Virus record (IMG/VR): IMGVR_UViG_3300023180_000050
Span: 1-64,000 of that record
DNA from: a virus
Direction: 5' to 3' (one strand)
Length of the DNA: 64,000 nt
Shown: in pieces, positions 59,280-64,000 of the stretch
Numbering within the stretch: the stretch's first letter is position 1
How the letters are laid out: every line of letters begins with the position of its first letter
Notes under the pieces: generated by a model
Told to the model about the DNA's origin: nothing
Database searches by the model: none
The model's input: the letters and a program-made list of their open reading frames with translations, nothing else
Made by a program: the position numbers and the translations under genes

Positions 59280-59290
59280 GATATATAATA
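59280..59290 (+). promoter_or_regulatory. Late promoter motif GATATATAATA
   Basis: Lies 32 bases before ATG 59312 and excludes the in-frame TTG 59276. It forms a divergent pair with the minus-strand site. Confidence 0.68.
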
Positions 59291-59311
59291 CATAAAAAAA
59301 GTGGTTTCCGA

Positions 59312-59749
59312 ATGCCAAGAATAGACGACTATATTTCTTTTAGCTCAAATAAGAAAAACAGGGTTTCAAATGAATTTTCTTTTTCAGCTGAGCTTGGAAT
59401 GCTGGATGTAGAGATAGTGAACAGACCTCCTGAGATTTCTGATGTTGATTCTTTGGAGTGCGAAATAGATTACAAGGCTGGTATAGAAAGAAAAAAAGAG
59501 GGGATCCAGGATTTGGCATTCTCTGTTGATAGCATTGAATTAGAGATTAAAGTTGATGACTATCCGAACGGCCAAAAGGAATTCGAATTTGATATAGTTC
59601 CTGATGCAACGATTCCGCTTACCTCCGTTATAATCCAGAAGGGAACTAGATTGGTTCCGACAGATCCAACTTTTGTAAGAGTTGATATGAGAAAATCTAT
59701 GAACCCAAAGGACTTTAAGGTACAAATCCTTTTTGGAACCAATGAGTAA
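59312..59749 (+). CDS. Small structural-type protein, function unknown
   Basis: 145 residues from ATG 59312. RIDDYISFSSNKKNRVSNEF is followed by a beta-rich, acidic body (ELEIKVDDYPNGQKEFEFDI) and ends VQILFGTNE. No membrane helix or known motif. It overlaps the next gene by 8 bases and is late-expressed judging by its promoter, so a virion or assembly role is likely. Confidence 0.55.
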   Translation: MPRIDDYISFSSNKKNRVSNEFSFSAELGMLDVEIVNRPPEISDVDSLECEIDYKAGIERKKEGIQDLAFSVDSIELEIKVDDYPNGQKEFEFDIVPDATIPLTSVIIQKGTRLVPTDPTFVRVDMRKSMNPKDFKVQILFGTNE

Positions 59750-60653
59750 GGCACTTACTTTTCAGCTATTTGGAAAAATTAACGAATCGAAATCTATCTC
59801 GAAGGGGGATATTGGTGTAATCGGGCCAAACCTGCAGGGTGAGATTAAGATCAGGGTTGAAAATCCAGGCCTGGTTTTGAAGAGAGTCGAGGAGGGTGAT
59901 GATTATGTTTTCAGGGTTGGTGAAAAATCTTGCTCTATTCCTAAAAAGTATGTTAGTCTATCTACCCAACCAGGATACGATGTGATTACATTTGATACTA
60001 ACATGAATTGGTTTAAGCAAGGTGAAAATAAAGATGTCTTTGACGATGTTATCGACGAATACGTTTCATTGCAATTCTCAAAAATGGGCAAATCCTTCAA
60101 TCCCATGGAGGAAGATGCAAACATGATCTTGGATATTTTGGGTATAGATTCGGACATCAAATCCTGCAATCAGTCTTCACCTCTTTCTTTGGAGGCTGAA
60201 ATTTCCAACGGGATGGAGATGGAAATGGTAAAGGAAACAGATAAGGACATTTTCAAAAAGGTCTTTATCTATAAGAATTCTGATGACATACACCCTTTAT
60301 TATCAATTAGGAGAAAGGGCAATCGATATAATTGTGAATATAAAACTCCAAAAGGTAAGTTTGAATGCAAGCATGACTCTGTTGCTGAAATGCTCGAAAA
60401 TCCCATTGACAATTATCTTTTGTGTGTTTCCACAGGTAGAGATTTGGAAAGTCCTCAGAGGGATTTGGTAGATCATCTAATGAAGTTATTTAAGTACCAT
60501 TCTTGGTCAAACCCGGACCAAAAAAGTCCAAAGCATATTCAGGAGAGGAAAGAGATTAAGAGAATAATGGAAATCCTTAAAAATTCTATTCCTGAAGCTC
60601 ATATCGAGGAAATGTATTCTGATGCTAGGACAAAATACTTTCCTAAGCAGTAA
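59742..60653 (+). CDS. Head-associated protein with INE motif
   Basis: 303 residues from ATG 59742 (overlapping the previous stop). SKALTFQLFGKINESKSISK has the aromatic peptide and INE at 13-15. A Gly/Val-rich beta region follows, then a soluble C-terminal half (FFCVST-like loops, RDLVDHLMKLFKYHSW). Function unknown; likely a packaged or structural protein. Confidence 0.55.
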   Translation: MSKALTFQLFGKINESKSISKGDIGVIGPNLQGEIKIRVENPGLVLKRVEEGDDYVFRVGEKSCSIPKKYVSLSTQPGYDVITFDTNMNWFKQGENKDVFDDVIDEYVSLQFSKMGKSFNPMEEDANMILDILGIDSDIKSCNQSSPLSLEAEISNGMEMEMVKETDKDIFKKVFIYKNSDDIHPLLSIRRKGNRYNCEYKTPKGKFECKHDSVAEMLENPIDNYLLCVSTGRDLESPQRDLVDHLMKLFKYHSWSNPDQKSPKHIQERKEIKRIMEILKNSIPEAHIEEMYSDARTKYFPKQ

Positions 60654-60658
60654 AAGTT

Positions 60659-60689
60659 GGAACACTTTACCTGGTTCACCATATAATTC
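60659..60689 (+). promoter_or_regulatory. Candidate promoter GGAAC-N18-TATAATTC
   Basis: GGAAC at 60659-60663 and TATAATTC at 60682-60689 in a 118-base gap without other features. A long leader of ~80 bases would precede ATG 60772. Confidence 0.55.
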
Positions 60690-60771
60690 TTGAATCTAGT
60701 AATGCTGTCCGGTGAATTGTTATCTTACATATCTTTTAGAGTTAAAGCTAAACTCCTAATATTTGAAAAAG

Positions 60772-61437
60772 ATGAGATGGCTGAGTCGACTATTCAAGAA
60801 AAAGAAAATGGATTTAAAGGAAAAAACTTTACCAGAATTAAAGGAAGAATTATCCCAGGTTGATTTCCAGTGGATTAAAGGGGATAAAATGGGAAATGTC
60901 GAAAAGTTTGAAGGCATTTTTCAGGACGAATCAACGGGAATGACCTTTGTAACTTTTATTGGCGGGGCAAGAATCAACATAGAATTGCTTGAGGAATATT
61001 TAGAAGCATTCCCTGCTTCAAAAGTTGATTATAACAATAATGCAGGTAATATTGACCTGACCCAACCAGATTCTCAGCCCCAACAGACACAACCACAAAA
61101 GAGTTCCCAGAAACCTGTTAGAAACACGGTTTCTTCTATTGAGCTTGAGGAATCTCCGATATATAAGTTACTGAAGCAGCAGAATGAGAATTGGGTAAAT
61201 GTGAACATCTCCCTAAAATTAAACCTGCCTTCAAAGAATTTGTATAATGTTTTGATTACTTCTTTTGATGGTGCCAACGAGGAGATCATAAACTACGTAA
61301 CGGAGGGTGTTGATATCGAAGACATCCGTTCTGCTTTAGCAGAATCGATTACAACATATTATGGAGCTACTCAAAAACCAACGAGTCAAAGAATTAAGAA
61401 AAAGCAGGAAACGAAATCAGTAGACGATGACGAATAA
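60772..61437 (+). CDS. Structural or assembly protein, function unknown
   Basis: 221 residues from ATG 60772 (TTG 60763 is in frame). Basic N-terminus (RWLSRLFKKKK), a small beta domain (FQWIKGDKMGNVEKFEGIF, TFVTFIGGARI), a Gln/Pro-rich linker and a helical C-terminal domain (ESPIYKLLKQQNENWVNVNI). No family recognised. It overlaps the Nudix gene by 11 bases. Confidence 0.55.
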   Translation: MRWLSRLFKKKKMDLKEKTLPELKEELSQVDFQWIKGDKMGNVEKFEGIFQDESTGMTFVTFIGGARINIELLEEYLEAFPASKVDYNNNAGNIDLTQPDSQPQQTQPQKSSQKPVRNTVSSIELEESPIYKLLKQQNENWVNVNISLKLNLPSKNLYNVLITSFDGANEEIINYVTEGVDIEDIRSALAESITTYYGATQKPTSQRIKKKQETKSVDDDE

Positions 61438-62002
61438 AGTATTATATGAAACTAAGGGATTAAATCTCGTTGAAAGAGATGGCAGGGTTGGAGTTGTGCC
61501 AACTTTCATGAATGTGGTTGTTATGCCCTTTGTTTCCGATGAGCAAGGACTACCCCTTGCTATAGGCGTTTTAAAAGAACCAAATCCATTTAGAGAAGGT
61601 GGCTTAACAGTTTCCCTAATAACCGGAACTAGTGATGATGAGGATCCGGATCTTCTAACTACAGCAAAGAGGGAGCTTTTGGAGGAGAGTGGTTTTGATG
61701 CACCTGAAAATGATAGATGGTATTATTTGGGATCTGTTACATCATCTAAATTTGTAGACCACGAGCAACCTTGCTTTGCTGTTGACGTCACTGGATTACA
61801 AAAGGGTGAAGCAATTACTGACGGTAGCAAGGAAGAGCAAGAAATGGAATTTAAATTCATACCAGCGAACGATGTTGTGAAGGCCAAGGATATTTTTATA
61901 CCTGGTCTTTTCTTGAAGTTGTTTAAATATGTCCTGGGAATTGATATCCAAGGTACCTCTACTGCCTCTGATGACGAGGCTTTTAAATTTTCTGCAGAAT
62001 GA
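61427..62002 (+). CDS. Nudix hydrolase
   Basis: 191 residues. The Nudix helix reads TTAKRELLEESGF, with the catalytic RE..EE.G core intact; the glycine before it is one residue further away than in the canonical G-x5-E-x7-RE pattern, and the first Glu is replaced. PDLLTTAKRELLEESGFDAP, GSVTSSKFVDHEQPCFAVDV fit ADP-ribose- or ADP-sugar-type Nudix enzymes. The substrate is unknown; ADP-heptose or NAD-derived compounds are conceivable. It overlaps the next gene by 4 bases (ATGA). Confidence 0.72.
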   Translation: MTNKVLYETKGLNLVERDGRVGVVPTFMNVVVMPFVSDEQGLPLAIGVLKEPNPFREGGLTVSLITGTSDDEDPDLLTTAKRELLEESGFDAPENDRWYYLGSVTSSKFVDHEQPCFAVDVTGLQKGEAITDGSKEEQEMEFKFIPANDVVKAKDIFIPGLFLKLFKYVLGIDIQGTSTASDDEAFKFSAE

Positions 62003-62337
62003 GCCAATCGAGAAGACAAAGAAGACAAATGGCCAAACAATTTGGTCTATTAGGAAAAAAGGAATCCTTTTCTGATATGAGGGAAAGGATCAGGAGGTCA
62101 CAACAGATGGGTAAACAAATCCATCTTAAAAATATGGAGGAGATTAGAAATAATCAAATCGAAGCGGATCAAAATCGCGAGAGGGAGATCAAAAATTCTT
62201 TAGCCAAAGAGATTTCTAGTAATATTCCACAGGAGGAGCCCGAAATTGAATTAAATGCTGGGTCCTTCGACTTTTTAAATGATGTAAAGAGTGGTCCTCA
62301 AGCTTCAGATGAAAATGTGAACGAGGATAATGCCTAA
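61999..62337 (+). CDS. Small highly charged helical protein
   Basis: 112 residues. Very basic N-terminus (SQSRRQRRQMAKQF), then a charged helix (RERIRRSQQMGKQIHLKNME) and an acidic end. Suggests nucleic-acid or capsid-interior binding. Function unknown. It overlaps both neighbours by 4-8 bases. Confidence 0.55.
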   Translation: MSQSRRQRRQMAKQFGLLGKKESFSDMRERIRRSQQMGKQIHLKNMEEIRNNQIEADQNREREIKNSLAKEISSNIPQEEPEIELNAGSFDFLNDVKSGPQASDENVNEDNA

Positions 62338-62665
62338 AGAAATACCAAATACAACATTTTTGCTTACCTCAAGGTCTTTGAAAGAGGCCAAAAGAAAGTA
62401 TTGTTCTGATAAAACTTACTATATTGTTGATATAGGAAAGATAATTAGAGAGCTTGGCTATGATACAGAAGAACTGACGCCAGAGTCAGAGTTTGTTATC
62501 AATTACGCCGTTCAGAAGAAAATAACCCAAGGAATATATAGTACAAGATGTAATGACATCTTGGTGGTGTACAAAAACATCTCCCAAAGATTCGCAGAAA
62601 ATTTAGAATATTTTCTAGACGAAGAAATGGAAGAGGATTTTGAGTTCACCATCACGGTAGAATAA
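62330..62665 (+). CDS. Small protein, function unknown
   Basis: 111 residues: PKEIPNTTFLLTSRSLKEAK with KTYYIVDIGKIIRELGYD, a charged core (ITQGIYSTRCNDILVVYKNI) and an acidic C-terminus ending EFTITVE. Not recognised. It is 17 bases from the following structural gene and probably co-transcribed with it. Confidence 0.52.
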   Translation: MPKEIPNTTFLLTSRSLKEAKRKYCSDKTYYIVDIGKIIRELGYDTEELTPESEFVINYAVQKKITQGIYSTRCNDILVVYKNISQRFAENLEYFLDEEMEEDFEFTITVE

Positions 62666-62682
62666 AAATCTTGACTATATAA

Positions 62683-64000
62683 ATGGCAGGAAATAATAGT
62701 AATTCCCAAACTGGGTCTGTATCAGTAACAGAAGGTCTAACTAACAGACTTTCCAGGTTTAATTTTGGTGCTTCTAATGCTGCCAATAATCCAGTTTACG
62801 GTTCAAGAGAAACACAAAAAGATGCTGCTTCTGCTCAATTAACTGGAAGACTTTCTAATCTTGGTTCTGTAAATCCTAATAAAGGTCCTACTGCAAGGAC
62901 TCTTTTTTATAATGGTGGATTTTACAGCACGGATGATGCTAAATACGGTCAATTTCTACTTTACTCGTTTGGTAATAACCAAAACAACTTTATACAAGAG
63001 TATTATAAGTCGGAAAACAGGGAGTTTAATTCAAATATCTCTTCAGTTTTAAGTGTAACTGGTAGAGGTGCTAGTAAAAATCCATCTGCAGGTCAATTAG
63101 TCAATCTAACCCAAACTACTCTTAGTTCCTTAAATTCGGATTCCGCTACAAGCGATAGCCCTACAAGTTTAGGAACACGTGGTAATAAATCTCTAATTAT
63201 CGGAGGAGCTTCAGCTCCTTATTATTGGAAGGATTTCCTGTATTGTAAATATTATGGAACCATTCCAAATAATTACATGATAACGCTTAGAAGGTTTCCT
63301 GCACCTATGAGGGATAATCTTTCTATTCCAGATCAGCTCTTAGCAAGTGATCTTTATAAAAATCAAGGTGCAGGTAGACCGGTTGCACAAGCAGTTACTT
63401 GGTGGGGTGGAGATACAGACAATACTCTAGATGATGTTATCGGATTTGCTGCTGGCCTTACATGGGATGAAAAAAACCAAAAGGACGTCCTCTATCAAAA
63501 AGGATTTGACCAAGGATTTTTCAAGAGCGTTCTCGGTAGAGCTTTTGCTGGAGCAGCTGCTGGTGCTGGTGCTGGAGAACTCTATTCCAAAATGGGCGAT
63601 GTTGCAAACCTTGCAGTAGCAGCTACAACTGGTGGAAGGGACGAAGTGACAATACCAAAGATTAACTTTGCTCTTAGGGATAAAATGCTAACAGACGGTG
63701 GACCATTGTCGGATTTCATCTTTGTTTCTGTTGATACCGTTGATAAGACCTGGGTTAGAGGAAGGGGCCTTAAATTTAATAGTGAGGATGTAATCCAATT
63801 AAAGTTCCATTATGAACTTACCTCAGTTGGTGAGGTAAACACCAAAGCTGCAATGCTTGATATTCTCGGCAATATGCTTGCCTTAGGTACAAATTATGGT
63901 AATTTTTTAACCCCAGATATCAGGTACGATAACACTTTCCCAGCTATTGGGTTTCCTGGGGGTGAGGACGGATTAAAGGCTTTCTATTCAGATCCAATTG
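62683..64000 (+). CDS. Large virion structural protein, 3' truncated
   Basis: An open frame from ATG 62683 to the right edge (439 codons). It starts AGNNSNSQTGSVSVTEGLTN and contains YYWKDFLYCKYYGTIPNNYM followed by ITLRRFPAPMRDNLSIPDQL, a pattern (FG..PNNY.ITLRRF..P..D) that I associate with large structural proteins of Bacteroidota phages. A Gly/Ala-rich hydrophobic segment (GRAFAGAAAGAGAGELYSKM) follows. The rest, including any receptor or baseplate domain, is outside the window. Confidence 0.65.
   Translation, partial: MAGNNSNSQTGSVSVTEGLTNRLSRFNFGASNAANNPVYGSRETQKDAASAQLTGRLSNLGSVNPNKGPTARTLFYNGGFYSTDDAKYGQFLLYSFGNNQNNFIQEYYKSENREFNSNISSVLSVTGRGASKNPSAGQLVNLTQTTLSSLNSDSATSDSPTSLGTRGNKSLIIGGASAPYYWKDFLYCKYYGTIPNNYMITLRRFPAPMRDNLSIPDQLLASDLYKNQGAGRPVAQAVTWWGGDTDNTLDDVIGFAAGLTWDEKNQKDVLYQKGFDQGFFKSVLGRAFAGAAAGAGAGELYSKMGDVANLAVAATTGGRDEVTIPKINFALRDKMLTDGGPLSDFIFVSVDTVDKTWVRGRGLKFNSEDVIQLKFHYELTSVGEVNTKAAMLDILGNMLALGTNYGNFLTPDIRYDNTFPAIGFPGGEDGLKAFYSDPI

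Noticed and set aside
61157-61166. GATATATAAG inside the gene at 60772 considered as a late promoter
   Set aside because: No gene start within ~260 bases downstream; probably a chance match in AT-rich coding sequence.
63431-63619. Short plus-strand frame of 62 codons near the right edge
   Set aside because: Lies in another frame inside the structural gene that is open from 62683 to the edge.
1-64000. tRNA genes, rRNA, insertion sequences, integrase and attachment sites
   Set aside because: None seen. Intergenic gaps are too short for most of these and no transposase or integrase motif occurs.

Overview
The window looks like part of the genome of a large contractile-tailed phage of the T4 superfamily, probably infecting a member of the Bacteroidota. 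The T4-type core is recognisable gene by gene: neck protein (gp14-like), small and large terminase (gp16, gp17), sheath (gp18), tail tube (gp19), baseplate hub chaperone (gp26-like), late sigma factor (gp55-like), head-completion nuclease (gp4), portal (gp20), clamp loader (gp44 and probably gp62), RNase H/FEN, DNA ligase, prohead protease plus scaffold (gp21/22) and major capsid protein (gp23). The host guess rests on AT-rich DNA, almost no Shine-Dalgarno sequences before the starts, and three intergenic sites that fit the Bacteroidota promoter box TAnnTTTG. It remains an inference.

Layout. 1-6.2 kb: the end of a collagen-like fibre gene, then a glycan/protein-modification cassette (2OG-Fe(II) oxygenase, two GT2 enzymes, a GT-B enzyme and a BAHT-type heptosyltransferase). 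6.3-18.6 kb: neck, terminase, sheath, two tube paralogues, hub chaperone with a candidate +1 frameshift, and a short tape-measure-like protein. 18.7-21.2 kb: dCMP deaminase, a sigma70-family factor and a RecB-like nuclease behind a host-type promoter. 21.2-27.1 kb: small membrane and virion proteins and a large repeat-rich acidic protein with a candidate -1 frameshift. 27.2-31.9 kb: gp55, gp4 and two tandem portal paralogues. 31.9-41.6 kb: a heptose-7-phosphate kinase, then replication, repair and nucleotide genes. 41.6-53.7 kb: head genes, most carrying an N-terminal aromatic peptide and an [ILV]NE tripeptide that I read as prohead-protease targeting and cleavage signals. 53.8-56.6 kb: a glycosyltransferase-like protein, a P-loop kinase and an asparagine synthetase. 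56.6-64 kb: further virion-type proteins, a Nudix enzyme, the only minus-strand gene, and a structural gene that runs off the right edge. All other genes are on the plus strand, and no gene-free stretch exceeds 300 bases. I see no tRNA, rRNA, CRISPR array or insertion sequence.

How it works together. Three promoter types can be read by eye: host-type (T-rich box, 18 bases, TAnnTTTG); G[AG]AAC-N18-TATAA, which resembles promoters of group 4 (ECF) sigma factors; and GATATATA, which resembles the T4 late promoter TATAAATA. The phage sigma gene at 19307 lies in the operon behind a host-type site. The gp55-like gene at 27189 lies behind a G[AG]AAC site. Head, tail and neck genes lie behind GATATATA sites. 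This suggests a three-step sigma relay and is the most interesting regulatory reading of the window. All functional assignments are made by recognising motifs and gene order; no database search was run.
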